NCBI RefSeq assembly: GCF_036825535.1
Contig: NZ_CP098812.1
Coordinates: 3,658,001-3,722,000 of the forward strand
From: Parasalinivibrio latis
Lineage (GTDB): Bacteria > Pseudomonadota > Gammaproteobacteria > Enterobacterales > Vibrionaceae
Reading direction: 5' to 3'
DNA: 64,000 nucleotides
Each line of letters starts with the position of its first letter. Position 1 is the first letter of the stretch. The position numbers were made by a program, and so were the translations under genes. A model generated the notes under the pieces. It searched no databases, was not told the origin of the DNA, and saw only the letters and a program-made list of their open reading frames with translations. Shown one piece after another: positions 1 through 8,242 of the stretch.

Positions 1-1
1 A

Positions 2-1114
2 ATTGCCGATCGCCTCAGCATTAACCTGCCATCACGCCACACCCTGCTAGCCCGTATCGGCGGGGATGAATTCGCCGTGTACTGGCCGGAGGCCGGAAGT
101 GCCGACCAGGCGTTCTCGGTTACCGAGAAGCTGCTGGCTACGCTGCAAACCCCGTTCACTGTCGGTTCAAGCAACATCCAGCTGTCAGCCAATGCCGGCG
201 TTGTGATTGGCGTATTGTCAGATACCGATATGATGGACTGGCTGCGCTATGCCAGCCTGGCACTCAGCCGGGCAAAAGCGACGGATGCCGGCAATTACTG
301 CCAGTTTGAAAAATCCATGCTGGCCGAATCCCTGACCCAGGCACAGATGCTTGGCGAACTTCGCATGGCGATAAACAGCGATGAGTTTGTTGTCCACTAC
401 CAGCCGGTCGTTGACCTCAAGGACTACCGTCTGTGTGGTGCGGAGGCCCTGGTACGCTGGCAAAGCCCACACCGGGGGATGGTGCCGCCGGGAGATTTTA
501 TCCCGTTGGCAGAAAAGCATGGCCTTATTGCCGAAATCGGCCTGTGCGTACTGAGAAAAGCGACGTTCGATACCGCACGGCAAATCGAACAGGGGCAATG
601 GCCAAAAGATTTCCAGCTTCATGTGAACCTTTCCGCCCGCCAGCTGGTGCATGATGATTTCATCATGCGGCTTGAAGATATCCTGATGGCCAGCGGCCTG
701 AAAACAGCCAACCTCACGCTGGAAATCACCGAGACCCAGATGATGGACAACGGAATGAAGTCACACCAGACCCTCGACCAAATCCGTGCAATGGGGATCC
801 GGGTTGCCATTGACGATTTCGGTACCGGCTACTCATCCCTTTCCTACCTGCACCAGATGCCGTGTGACAGCCTCAAAATTGATCGCAGTTTTGTGGCAGC
901 CGTGAATGTCAGTGAGACCAACTACAACATTGTACGTGCCATCATGGCCATGACCCAGGGAATGGAAGTCCATGTGGTAGCCGAAGGCATTGAAACTGAA
1001 AGGCAGGCCCAAACCCTTGCCAGCCTGGGTTGCCACTACGGCCAGGGTTATCACTTTGGCCGCCCGGTCCCGCTGCATGAATGGCATTACCATGAACCGG
1101 CCCAACAGCATTAG
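2..1114 (+). CDS. GGDEF-EAL cyclic-di-GMP protein (5' end outside window)
   Basis: The reading frame is open from the left edge, so the N-terminus lies outside the window. The first visible residues contain an intact GGDEF motif (RIGGDEF), the end of a diguanylate cyclase domain. An EAL phosphodiesterase domain fills the rest, with the signature AEALVRW, the metal and substrate motifs NLSARQL, LEITET, IDDFGTGYSS and LKIDRSFV, and the closing VAEGIE and GQGYHFG. All classical EAL catalytic acids look present, so c-di-GMP hydrolysis is likely; the sign of the GGDEF activity cannot be judged from this fragment. The sensory part is not visible. A GTG at 77 is internal and not the true start. Confidence 0.93.
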   Translation: MADRLSINLPSRHTLLARIGGDEFAVYWPEAGSADQAFSVTEKLLATLQTPFTVGSSNIQLSANAGVVIGVLSDTDMMDWLRYASLALSRAKATDAGNYCQFEKSMLAESLTQAQMLGELRMAINSDEFVVHYQPVVDLKDYRLCGAEALVRWQSPHRGMVPPGDFIPLAEKHGLIAEIGLCVLRKATFDTARQIEQGQWPKDFQLHVNLSARQLVHDDFIMRLEDILMASGLKTANLTLEITETQMMDNGMKSHQTLDQIRAMGIRVAIDDFGTGYSSLSYLHQMPCDSLKIDRSFVAAVNVSETNYNIVRAIMAMTQGMEVHVVAEGIETERQAQTLASLGCHYGQGYHFGRPVPLHEWHYHEPAQQH

Positions 1115-1238
1115 TAACTATCGTGCAAATTTGTGACGTTACATTGTTTTTTCACAATCTGTGCTACTGACGTCACGCTCCTTTGTTCTTATACTGGCCG
1201 ACCAATGCGGAATAGCCAATCGAAGGAGCGCAATTATC

Positions 1239-2243
1239 ATGATCACCCGTCACCTGCCGCTGACCGATCTTCACCGTCACCTCGACGGAAACATCCGTGC
1301 CCAGACTATTCTGGAATTGGGGCAACAATTTGGCCTGGCCCTGCCGGCTGATAACCTTGCTGATCTGCGCCCACACGTACAGGTTGTGGAAAATGAGCCA
1401 GATCTGGTCGCTTTCCTGTCCAAGCTCGACTGGGGCGTCGCTGTCCTTGGCGATCTGGATGCCGTTCGCCGGGTCGCTTATGAAAACGTAGAAGACGCCC
1501 TCAAAGCACAGATCGACTACGCAGAACTGCGCTTCTCTCCTTACTATATGGCGATGAAACACCAGCTTCCCCTGCAAGGCGTGGTTGAAGCCGTCGCTGA
1601 TGGCGTTGATGCCGGCAGCCGGGAGTTTGGCGTAAAGACCAACCTTATCGGTATTATGAGCCGCACCTTCGGCACCGACGCCTGCATGCAGGAGCTGAAC
1701 GCCCTGCTGGCATTCAAAGACAGGCTGGCAGCCATTGACCTTGCCGGAGATGAGCTCGGCCAACCGGGTACCCAGTTTATTGAACACTTCAACAAGGTCC
1801 GCAGTGCCGGCCTTCGTGTTACCGTACACGCTGGTGAAGCAGCCGGTTCAGAGAGTATGTGGCAGGCAATCAGGGAGCTGGGTGCAGAACGCATCGGCCA
1901 CGGCGTAAAAGCAATCGAAGATCCGGCCCTGATGGACTACCTAGCCCAGCACCGTATCGGTATCGAGTCATGCCTGACCTCGAACCTCCAAACCAGCACC
2001 GTTGCAGACCTGACTTCACACCCGGTGAAAACTTTCCTGTCGCACGGCATCCTGGCCACCCTGAACACTGACGATCCTGCAGTGGAAGGGATTGAGCTTC
2101 CTTACGAATATGAAGTCGCAGCCCCGGCCGCCGGCCTGACTCAGGAACAAATTGAAACGCTGCAACGCAACGGTCTTGAAATGGCCTTCCTGTCAGACTC
2201 AGAAAAAGCCGAGCTGGTTGCTAAAGCCGCAGCGCGAGCATAA
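1239..2243 (+). CDS. add: Adenosine deaminase
   Basis: Deaminates adenosine and deoxyadenosine to inosine and deoxyinosine in purine salvage, a cytoplasmic zinc enzyme. The 334-residue length matches E. coli Add (about 333). Zinc ligands are visible as LHRHLDG (His12, His14), VHAGE and the NTDDP aspartate; IGHG and SCLTSN are the other family motifs. I chose the ATG at 1239 because AAGGAG lies at 1223-1228 and the protein then starts just before the HxH motif; an in-frame ATG at 1161 would add 26 unconserved residues. It stands alone on the plus strand, followed by a tiny ORF and a terminator. Confidence 0.96.
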   Translation: MITRHLPLTDLHRHLDGNIRAQTILELGQQFGLALPADNLADLRPHVQVVENEPDLVAFLSKLDWGVAVLGDLDAVRRVAYENVEDALKAQIDYAELRFSPYYMAMKHQLPLQGVVEAVADGVDAGSREFGVKTNLIGIMSRTFGTDACMQELNALLAFKDRLAAIDLAGDELGQPGTQFIEHFNKVRSAGLRVTVHAGEAAGSESMWQAIRELGAERIGHGVKAIEDPALMDYLAQHRIGIESCLTSNLQTSTVADLTSHPVKTFLSHGILATLNTDDPAVEGIELPYEYEVAAPAAGLTQEQIETLQRNGLEMAFLSDSEKAELVAKAAARA

Positions 2244-2371
2244 TTTAACCAGGTTTGATTTTGGTCAGGACCGGTGGTTGTCATACTGACATAAAATGGC
2301 GTCGCACTTTTCAGGTAAAACAGGGGGCAAGTTCCAGGCAACCCGGTAAACCACCCCAATTTGGAGACGAA

Positions 2372-2482
2372 ATGTTCGACGCCCTGCTCTCAGCCACTGA
2401 ACTGGCTGCCACTTCCGGCTCCGGCCCCTTTGTCGCCGGTATCCTGGCCCTGCTGCTTACCTCTGTAAGCGGCGGATATTAG
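2372..2482 (+). CDS. Putative 36-residue hydrophobic peptide
   Basis: Short ORF with an ATG seven bases after a GGAGA ribosome-binding sequence (2363-2367). The C-terminal half (about residues 19-32, FVAGILALLLTSV) is hydrophobic and could be a single membrane segment. It is followed within 10 bases by a strong terminator, as expected for the last gene of a transcript. I do not recognise a family. Its position between add and hemN gives no functional hint. Translation is inferred only from the ribosome-binding site and the terminator. Confidence 0.45.
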   Translation: MFDALLSATELAATSGSGPFVAGILALLLTSVSGGY

Positions 2483-2485
2483 AAA

Positions 2486-2517
2486 CAAAAAAACCGCAAA
2501 AATGCGGTTTTTTTGTT
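2486..2517. terminator. Bidirectional Rho-independent terminator
   Basis: Stem AAACCGCA (2491-2498) pairs with TGCGGTTT (2503-2510) around an AAAA loop, with T-rich flanks on both strands. It separates the convergent plus-strand add/small-ORF unit from minus-strand hemN. Confidence 0.9.
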
Positions 2518-2532
2518 TTGGTACCACAGGTT

Positions 2533-3906
2533 TTATATAACCCGCGAAAACTGCTGCTGTCTGGCCCGGTCACGGAGGTAGGTGTCAAAGCACATACAGA
2601 TGTTACGTATCAGCAGGCGGCCACGAAGCGTAATGCGGATTTCCTCTTCATTCTCTTCCACCAGCCCATCATTGATAAAGCACTGCAGAAGTTTTATGTC
2701 TTCCGAGAAATAGTTGTCGAATTCCAGACCAAAACGCGTTTCGATGGCTTTCTTGGACAACGAGAAATTACACATCAGGGTCTTGATAAGTTCACGGCGG
2801 ATCAGGTCATCCTGCTCAAGCACCAGCCCTTTCCACAGTGCGTGGTGCTGCTCGTTTACCTGCGCGTAATAGTGCTTGAGCTCTTTCTGGTTCTGGGCGT
2901 AGGTATCACCAATCATTGAAATTGCGGATACGCCCAAGCCCAGCAGATCACAATCACCCTGGGTGGTATAGCCCTGGAAATTACGGTGCAACTCGCCATT
3001 TCGCTGCGCCACCGCCAGCTCGTCCTGTGGCTTGGCAAAGTGGTCCATACCAATAAACTGGTACCCGGCTCCGGTCAGGGTGGCAATAGTCTCCTGTAAC
3101 ATGGCCATTTTTTCCTGGGCTTGCGGGAGATCTTCATCGTGGATTTTACGCTGAGCGGCAAACAGTTTTGGCAGGTGTGCGTAGTTGAACACTGACAGGC
3201 GGTCAGGATCCATTTCCAGTACTTTTTCCAGCGTCAGAGCGAAGGAAGCCGGGGTCTGTTTCGGCAGGCCGTAAATCAAGTCCAGGTTCACGGATGTGAA
3301 GCCCAGCTCCCGCGCCCGAATCAGCAGGCTGCGGATAAAGTCTTCGTCCTGCTCACGGTTAACCAGCTTCTGTACTTCTTTATTGAAGTCCTGGACACCG
3401 ATACTCATGCGGTTGAAGCCTTCGGCCCGCAGGTGGTCCACCATATCCAGCTCAATTTCACGCGGGTCAACTTCGATACTGATTTCAGCATCAGGCGCAA
3501 AATCGAATTCCTGGCGCAAAAGGCCCATCAGGCGGGAGATCTGTGCTTTGGTCAGGAAGGTAGGTGTACCGCCGCCCCAATGAAGCTGGGACACCTTGCG
3601 ACCGCCCATAAGAAACGCCCGCTGGCGAATTTCAAGCTCAAGCACATCCAGGTAATCATTGGCTTTGTGCTGGTGCCGGGTGATCACCTTGTTACAGCCA
3701 CAGTAATAGCAAAGCTTGTGGCAGAACGGGATATGTACATAGAGCGACAGGGGACGCTCAGGGTATTGGGTGCAGGCCATATCGAATTCAGCCGAGGTAA
3801 ATGCCTCATGGAATTCGAGGGCTGTCGGGTAAGAGGTATAACGCGGGCCGGAGTAATTATATTTTTGGATTAATTCCTGGTCCCAGATGATCTGTTGAGA
3901 CGACAT
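2533..3906 (-). CDS. hemN: Oxygen-independent coproporphyrinogen III oxidase
   Basis: Radical-SAM enzyme that decarboxylates coproporphyrinogen III to protoporphyrinogen IX without oxygen, in haem synthesis. With the start at 3906 the protein has 457 residues, the same as E. coli HemN. The cluster-binding cysteines are Cys62, Cys66 and Cys69 with the adjacent Cys71 (FCHKLCYYCGC), at the canonical positions. GGGTPTF and the C-terminal HemN domain are also visible. An upstream in-frame start at 3930 would add eight unconserved residues. The gene opposes the small ORF downstream of add; other haem genes lie elsewhere in the window. Confidence 0.96.
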   Translation of the reverse strand: MSSQQIIWDQELIQKYNYSGPRYTSYPTALEFHEAFTSAEFDMACTQYPERPLSLYVHIPFCHKLCYYCGCNKVITRHQHKANDYLDVLELEIRQRAFLMGGRKVSQLHWGGGTPTFLTKAQISRLMGLLRQEFDFAPDAEISIEVDPREIELDMVDHLRAEGFNRMSIGVQDFNKEVQKLVNREQDEDFIRSLLIRARELGFTSVNLDLIYGLPKQTPASFALTLEKVLEMDPDRLSVFNYAHLPKLFAAQRKIHDEDLPQAQEKMAMLQETIATLTGAGYQFIGMDHFAKPQDELAVAQRNGELHRNFQGYTTQGDCDLLGLGVSAISMIGDTYAQNQKELKHYYAQVNEQHHALWKGLVLEQDDLIRRELIKTLMCNFSLSKKAIETRFGLEFDNYFSEDIKLLQCFINDGLVEENEEEIRITLRGRLLIRNICMCFDTYLRDRARQQQFSRVI

Positions 3907-4033
3907 GACTACACCCAATCTTGCTGACAATTAAAGAAACCGGCCGCAGTGCTTACTTGGCCTTCGGCTCGGAGCGGATAGTCTGCCACATTCCCTGGCA
4001 GTTTGTAGAGTGGTTCCCGGTATGGGCTGCTCG

Positions 4034-4067
4034 AATTGCCGGACGGATCATAACCAACCCGGCAATT
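4034..4067. repeat. Inverted repeat in the hemN / DUF2489 gap
   Basis: Perfect 9-bp arms AATTGCCGG (4034-4042) and CCGGCAATT (4059-4067) with a 16-base loop, between the 3' end of the DUF2489 gene and the hemN promoter region. No T-run follows on either strand, so it is not an obvious intrinsic terminator. Role unknown. Confidence 0.5.
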
Positions 4068-4084
4068 TGAGCTACAGGAGTTGC

Positions 4085-4579
4085 CTAACTGGCAAGAATA
4101 TGGGCATCTTCCGGCCTGAAGCCGGTAAACGCCAGAATTTCACCCAATTCAACCTGAATTGCTTCAGCCAGACGCGCTTCAGCTTTCATGCGTTTGAGAT
4201 CTTGTTGCATACGCTCTTTTTTAGGCAAGGTCTTGCGGGACTCTCCCCGGTCGAGGTCTTTCACTTCATCATAGAGCTCATAAAGCGCCGGATAGCGCTG
4301 CGGAAACTCTATGCGACGTTCACCCTGCAAGTGATCCATGATCATATAGAGGCGGATAGCGGCCTCTGCAAGGTCACATTGCTTTTGCTGGGCTGCAAAG
4401 GCAATCACATTGACACTTTCAATGATCTTGTCGTTACGAGCAGAAATCGCGTCATCCATCGCCTGCTTTTGCAGTTGGTTCTGGCGGCGCAGTTTCATCA
4501 GAAGTGAACCGGCATACACAGACAGACCGAAAATAATCAGGCCGCCGGCAACCAGCATTAACATCACCGAGGTTTGCAA
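4085..4579 (-). CDS. DUF2489 family membrane-anchored protein
   Basis: 164-residue protein of the DUF2489 family, found beside yihI and hemN in Vibrio-type genomes. The N-terminus holds one membrane segment (about residues 6-27, VMLMLVAGGLIIFGLSVYAG), followed by a basic KLRRQNQLQKQ stretch and a helical, charged cytoplasmic domain with a likely coiled coil. It starts four bases after the yihI stop, so the two are probably co-transcribed. No enzyme motif is visible and its function is not known to me. Confidence 0.85.
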   Translation of the reverse strand: MQTSVMLMLVAGGLIIFGLSVYAGSLLMKLRRQNQLQKQAMDDAISARNDKIIESVNVIAFAAQQKQCDLAEAAIRLYMIMDHLQGERRIEFPQRYPALYELYDEVKDLDRGESRKTLPKKERMQQDLKRMKAEARLAEAIQVELGEILAFTGFRPEDAHILAS

Positions 4580-4582
4580 GAC

Positions 4583-5140
4583 TTACTCCTTGTCCCAGCT
4601 GTTTTCATCAAAACGGTCAAAGGTATCCAGCAGGTCATTGTCTGACTGGTGAGCCTTACCTTTGGTGTTGTTCTCTGATTCAGCTTCCTCTGCCTCATCG
4701 TAAAGACCGAGTTGCTTCATCAGTACTTCAATACGGTCGAGCTTTTCATCGACATAAGACTGCAAGCCGGCACCCAGGCGCTCACCGTTTTCGATACGGC
4801 CAAGCAATACGTGCAACTGGGCATCATTTTCCAGCATCGCCAGCTCTTCTTCAGCATTCATGCGGCGCTGTTTCTTCGCTTCGGCAGATTTTGGATGCGG
4901 CTTGGCTTCCACAACCAGTTGGATTGGCTTCTTACTGCCAAGGCGCGGATCACGTTGCTGGCGGGTCTTTGCCGCAGCAGCGGTTTCAGCTGCTGAATGG
5001 CGAGAGCCGGCTTTGTGGCCCTTACGCTTTTTCAGCTTTTTCATCATGCGGCTGGCCAGCTCGTCATTTGACGGCGCACGGTCATCGTAGCGGGCCGGGC
5101 CTTCAGAACCAGGGCGACGGCCCTTTCTTTTACGGGTCAT
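4583..5140 (-). CDS. yihI: Der GTPase-activating protein YihI
   Basis: YihI stimulates the GTPase activity of Der (EngA) and so negatively modulates late 50S ribosome assembly. This 185-residue version has the very basic N-terminus (MTRKRKGRRPGSEG) and the KKLKKRKGHKAGSRH segment of the family, then an acidic tail. The ATG overlaps the stop of the upstream methyltransferase gene by 4 bp (ATGA), which shows translational coupling; the DUF2489 gene follows immediately. In E. coli yihI also lies close to csrC, spf and engB, and that wider neighbourhood is kept here. Confidence 0.93.
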   Translation of the reverse strand: MTRKRKGRRPGSEGPARYDDRAPSNDELASRMMKKLKKRKGHKAGSRHSAAETAAAAKTRQQRDPRLGSKKPIQLVVEAKPHPKSAEAKKQRRMNAEEELAMLENDAQLHVLLGRIENGERLGAGLQSYVDEKLDRIEVLMKQLGLYDEAEEAESENNTKGKAHQSDNDLLDTFDRFDENSWDKE

Positions 5141-5790
5141 GCTTGTACCTTCTTTAATAACATGACGTCATCTGCAGCGAACTCCAGCTGGAGTCCGTCA
5201 CGCTCTGCCAGAAAACCAAAGGTCTCCCGGCTGAAGAAACTGACGTGAGTTGGGTCGTTCTTGTAGTGCCAGCCAGCAAATGCCTCTGGGCTGCGCACCA
5301 GTTTTGTCATGATGGCCAGCCAACCTCCCGGTTTGACCAGACTCATCAGTAACTGCCACTCTTTTGCTGGTGTATAAAAATGTTCAATGGCTTCCGTGCA
5401 AGTCACGAAATCATATTGGGTATCCAGCAATTGAGTGTTCGGCGCATAGTAGGGATCATAGCCAACTGTCGGGAAACCAGCCTGTGTCAGCATCTGACAA
5501 AGTGCAGGTCCCGGTCCGCAACCAAAGTCCAGCCCTGAAACACCAGCCAGGTTTTCCTGCCGGAGTTTTTCCACGAGCGGTGCAGCCAAACGGGAGAGAA
5601 ATGTCTGATAACCGGGGTCATCAGGGCAGTTCTCATGTTGATCGTAGACCGCTTTTTCTTGCTCTGGGGTCAGACGGGATGCGGGATCGGCAATCACCAG
5701 CCGGCAGTTGCCGCACTGGAGGTAACTCCGCTTCCTGTCGCTGTGGTAGGGGGAGAGGTTCGCCCCATGACACAGAGGGCAATTGGACAT
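5137..5790 (-). CDS. Class I SAM-dependent methyltransferase with N-terminal zinc ribbon
   Basis: 217-residue protein. The first 30 residues carry two CxxC pairs (CPLCHG and CGNC), a zinc ribbon. The Rossmann methyltransferase fold follows, with motif I as GLDFGCGPGPAL and a later TCTEAIEHF segment typical of Methyltransf_23-type enzymes. The substrate cannot be told from sequence. It heads a three-gene run (methyltransferase, yihI, DUF2489) with a 4-bp overlap to yihI. Some vibrios have the same arrangement, but I know of no established function. Confidence 0.85.
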   Translation of the reverse strand: MSNCPLCHGANLSPYHSDRKRSYLQCGNCRLVIADPASRLTPEQEKAVYDQHENCPDDPGYQTFLSRLAAPLVEKLRQENLAGVSGLDFGCGPGPALCQMLTQAGFPTVGYDPYYAPNTQLLDTQYDFVTCTEAIEHFYTPAKEWQLLMSLVKPGGWLAIMTKLVRSPEAFAGWHYKNDPTHVSFFSRETFGFLAERDGLQLEFAADDVMLLKKVQA

Positions 5791-5839
5791 ATTTCGATCT
5801 CTGCGCGAAATGGCGGCACTGTAACAAAAAGGCAGGAAA

Positions 5840-6253
5840 GAAAAAAGCGGCAGGTATCAACCTGCCGCTAACATCGTTCTTGAGAACGTATTCTGTGACG
5901 TCTTATCCTTAACGAAATACAACTTCCCGGTTCAAGTCCATCTGTTTAGTACGCTTCCCTGAAAGTTTGCTGTTCTTCACCACCCTGGTGACGGTTGGCA
6001 ATCCTTTTAGCTTCCTTGTATTCCTGTCATCCCTAACAGGGCTTCCCAGCACATGTTTCATTCCAGAAACTCATTCGGCCATCCTTGCCCGGCAGAGACT
6101 CCGCACTGCCGCTCTTCCTTAAGGCCTTGCCTGGCGTTCCTTAACTCCCCTGTCCCAAGACAGTCCTTCCCGGACCCGGTCCTTCTGTATCCTTCGCGCT
6201 ATCCTGCGCCGCCATCCTGGCTTTTCCTGTTCCTTCGCCAACTCCCTGTCGAC
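5840..6253 (-). ncRNA. CsrB/CsrC-family regulatory RNA
   Basis: CsrB-type RNAs sequester the translational regulator CsrA (RsmA) through many GGA motifs in hairpin loops. I count about 25 GGA triplets on the minus strand between 6245 and 5906, against roughly five expected by chance; most are AGGA or AGGGA. The element ends in a strong terminator (AGCGGCAGGT 5846-5855 paired with 5860-5869, then T6CT3 on the minus strand). A TAGACT -10 candidate at 6260-6265 places the start near 6253, so the RNA is about 410 nt, as usual in Vibrionaceae. No coding frame fits. E. coli csrC lies at the equivalent locus near yihI and engB. Exact 5' end uncertain. Confidence 0.88.
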
Positions 6254-6472
6254 ATGTTTAGTCTAGATAAAGTAGCTTGAAGAAAAACCTTTTCAGCTCA
6301 CATTGTTATGTTTGTTGCACTCAACAAATCTTTTAACAGCATGAATTACAAGGAAGTTAAAAATTTATCCCGCTGCGAATTCAGTGAAATCCGTTGCATT
6401 CTATGGCTGATCTCTTACAGGCAGGGTAAGAAAAGAGGAACTGCGGGAGATGGACGTCTGGCATAAAACAGC
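6254..6472 (-). promoter_or_regulatory. Upstream region of the CsrB-type RNA
   Basis: About 220 bp without a coding frame, running from the cytochrome c4 terminator to the RNA start. It is A/T-rich close to the start, as expected for a strong stable-RNA promoter. A CTTAC-N8-GTAAG dyad lies at 6414-6431, about 165 bp upstream of the inferred start. GacA/VarA response regulators bind TGTAAG-N6-CTTACA sites near csr RNA genes, but here the half-sites are in the opposite order, so I do not assign it. Confidence 0.45.
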
Positions 6473-6494
6473 GAGGGCAGCGGTAGCTGCCCTC
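6466..6494 (-). terminator. Terminator of cytochrome c4 gene
   Basis: Stem GAGGGCAGC (6473-6481) pairs with GCTGCCCTC (6486-6494) around a four-base loop; on the minus strand it is followed by GCTGTTTTA. It lies about 30 bases after the cytochrome stop. Confidence 0.8.
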
Positions 6495-6524
6495 AGAATT
6501 CGCGGTTTGATGGCACTTTGGATA

Positions 6525-7142
6525 TTAGTGCAAGCCACCAAGGTATTGGGACAGGGCAGTTATTTCTGCATCTGACAGTTTGGCAGCGACAGAGCCCATC
6601 ATGCCATTCAGGTCGTTGTTACGCTGACCATCCCGGAATTTGGTTAACTGAATCTGGGTGTACTCCGCATGCTGGCCGGAAATTTTCGGGAAGCCCGAAG
6701 ATGGCGTACCGTTACCCCGTGGGCCATGGCAAGCCACACAAGCCGTAATACCACGTTCAGCATCTCCGGCAAGGTAAAGCTGCTTACCAACATCCAGTGA
6801 GTTTTCAGGCGTTGTTCCCTGAGACATTTCCAGGGAAGCAAAGTATGCGGACAGATCGGCCATATCCACTTCAGACAGCGGGGCAGCCATGCCACTCATT
6901 ACAGGATCATACCGGCCTTGTTTACCACCACTGCTCTGACCGAGCTTAAACTCAATCAGCTGCTTTTCCAGGTAACGAGGGTGTTGTCCGGCAATCTTGG
7001 GATATTGGGCTAAAGCACTGTTACCGTCAGCACCGTGGCAAGCGGCACAAGTTGCGGCTTTGGCTTTCCCAGCCTCTACATCTCCTTGGGCCATAACACT
7101 GCTGCTGGCAAGGAGGGTCATTATCAGCGCTAATTTCTTCAT
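6525..7142 (-). CDS. Cytochrome c4, periplasmic dihaem protein
   Basis: Periplasmic electron carrier that passes electrons from quinol-oxidising complexes to terminal oxidases. The 205-residue precursor starts with a clear signal peptide (MKKLALIMTLLASSSVMA, cleavage after residue 18). Two class I c-type domains follow, each with a CxxCH haem site: CAACH at 32-36 and CVACH at 135-139. Methionines in VMSGMAAPLS (about 85) and in the second domain (about 181-182) are the likely sixth ligands. I chose the ATG at 7142 because it begins the signal peptide; the frame is open to 7205 but those 21 residues are not signal-like. Single-gene transcript with its own terminator, divergent from engB. Confidence 0.95.
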   Translation of the reverse strand: MKKLALIMTLLASSSVMAQGDVEAGKAKAATCAACHGADGNSALAQYPKIAGQHPRYLEKQLIEFKLGQSSGGKQGRYDPVMSGMAAPLSEVDMADLSAYFASLEMSQGTTPENSLDVGKQLYLAGDAERGITACVACHGPRGNGTPSSGFPKISGQHAEYTQIQLTKFRDGQRNNDLNGMMGSVAAKLSDAEITALSQYLGGLH

Positions 7143-7293
7143 GACATTCCATTTATAATTATCAAGCTTCCAGAACCGCTCTTTCATGGTAACAACATGG
7201 TACAATGAGCGACCATAAGCCGAGCACGGTTATTTTACACAATTTCACATAAAAGTAATTAGCCGACTACATAAAGTCGAGATGGAGTTAACA

Positions 7294-7956
7294 GTGAATT
7301 TTCCACTTAACTATCGCCAGACGCACTTCATTACCAGTGCCCCGGATATCCGTCATCTTCCGGATGATACCGGTATCGAAATCGCGTTTGCCGGCCGGTC
7401 AAATGCAGGTAAGTCGAGTTCACTTAACCGATTGACAGACCAGAAGAATCTGGCGAAAACCAGTAAGACTCCCGGCCGTACTCAGCTCATCAACCTGTTT
7501 AAGGTTACGGATGAATGCCACATTGTGGATCTCCCAGGATATGGCTATGCGCAGGTTCCCCAGGAAATGAAGCTTAAGTGGCAAAAAGCACTGGGTGAAT
7601 ATTTGCAAAAACGTGAACAACTTAAAGGTTTGGTTGTTCTGATGGATATCCGCCATCCAATGAAGGATCTCGATCAGCAACTCATTTATTGGGCAGTGGA
7701 ATGTAACCTGCCAGTTCTTGTTTTGCTGACCAAGGCTGACAAGCTGAAAAGCGGTGCACGCAAGAAGCAACTCACCATGGTTCAGGAAGCCGCTCTCGCG
7801 TTTTGTGGCGATGTCCAGGTAGAAGCTTTTTCGTCTCTTAAGGGTATTGGAGTGGACAAAGTTCGCGCCAAACTGGACCAGTGGTACCAGGCCAACCTGA
7901 TCACGGAAGTGTTGGAGCAGGAAGAAACGGCAGAACCTGACGAGGGCACCGAATAA
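7294..7956 (+). CDS. engB: Ribosome biogenesis GTPase EngB (YihA/YsxC)
   Basis: Essential GTP-binding protein needed for 50S subunit assembly. GTPase motifs are intact: P-loop GRSNAGKSS (about 34-42), switch region KTPGRTQLINLF, DLPGYG (G3), TKAD (G4) and FSSLKG (G5). I prefer the GTG start at 7294: it has GGAG six bases upstream and makes the N-terminus (MNFPLNYRQTHF) match the E. coli start (MTNLNYQQTHF). An ATG at 7282 would add four residues but lacks a good ribosome-binding site. The C-terminus has an acidic tail (EQEETAEPDEGTE). Divergent from cytochrome c4; the RNA-rich gap with Spot 42 follows. Confidence 0.96.
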   Translation: MNFPLNYRQTHFITSAPDIRHLPDDTGIEIAFAGRSNAGKSSSLNRLTDQKNLAKTSKTPGRTQLINLFKVTDECHIVDLPGYGYAQVPQEMKLKWQKALGEYLQKREQLKGLVVLMDIRHPMKDLDQQLIYWAVECNLPVLVLLTKADKLKSGARKKQLTMVQEAALAFCGDVQVEAFSSLKGIGVDKVRAKLDQWYQANLITEVLEQEETAEPDEGTE

Positions 7957-7981
7957 AAATACCCCACCTGTCAGTGGGGTA
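7955..7981 (-). terminator. Minus-strand terminator after a candidate RNA
   Basis: Stem ACCCCAC (7961-7967) pairs with GTGGGGT (7974-7980). The T-run (ATTTTTATT) is on the minus strand, so it ends leftward transcripts coming from the gap, not engB, whose stop it touches. Confidence 0.75.
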
Positions 7982-8200
7982 AAGGGAGAGAAATCGGAGG
8001 ATAATCATCATAGTTATATTTAAAGTGTTGATGATTATCCTGTTTCATGCAAGTTTGCCATATCCCACCTTCCCGCCTACTGATTCTTTCGCAATACCTG
8101 CTTTTACGTCTCCCCTCTAACCGCTTGTATTCACAATTCTTATCTTTCCTTCCGGATGCTTATTTGGTGTAAATAAAAAAGATTTCAGCTATCTCGCCAC
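7957..8200 (-). ncRNA. Candidate sRNA with a 13-bp perfect hairpin
   Basis: The stretch from engB to about 8240 has no coding frame. On the minus strand it ends in the terminator at 7955-7981 and carries, just before it, a perfect 13-bp inverted repeat (AGGATAATCATCA at 7998-8010 and its complement at 8029-8041, loop 18). A leftward terminator with no upstream gene implies a transcript that starts in this gap, because Spot 42 and the next sRNA each have their own terminators upstream. I could not find a convincing -10/-35 pair, so the 5' end is a guess. Confidence 0.45.
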
Positions 8201-8242
8201 CGATTGTATGTCTTTGTAAGGAAATTTCAGAAAACAGCAGGT

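Noticed and set aside
3914..3927. FNR box upstream of hemN
   Set aside because: TTAAT-N4-AGCAA matches 8 of 10 positions but lies only 8-21 bases from the start codon, too close for normal activation.
6414..6431. GacA/VarA binding site upstream of the CsrB-type RNA
   Set aside because: The half-sites CTTAC and GTAAG are present but in the reverse order of the known TGTAAG-N6-CTTACA box.
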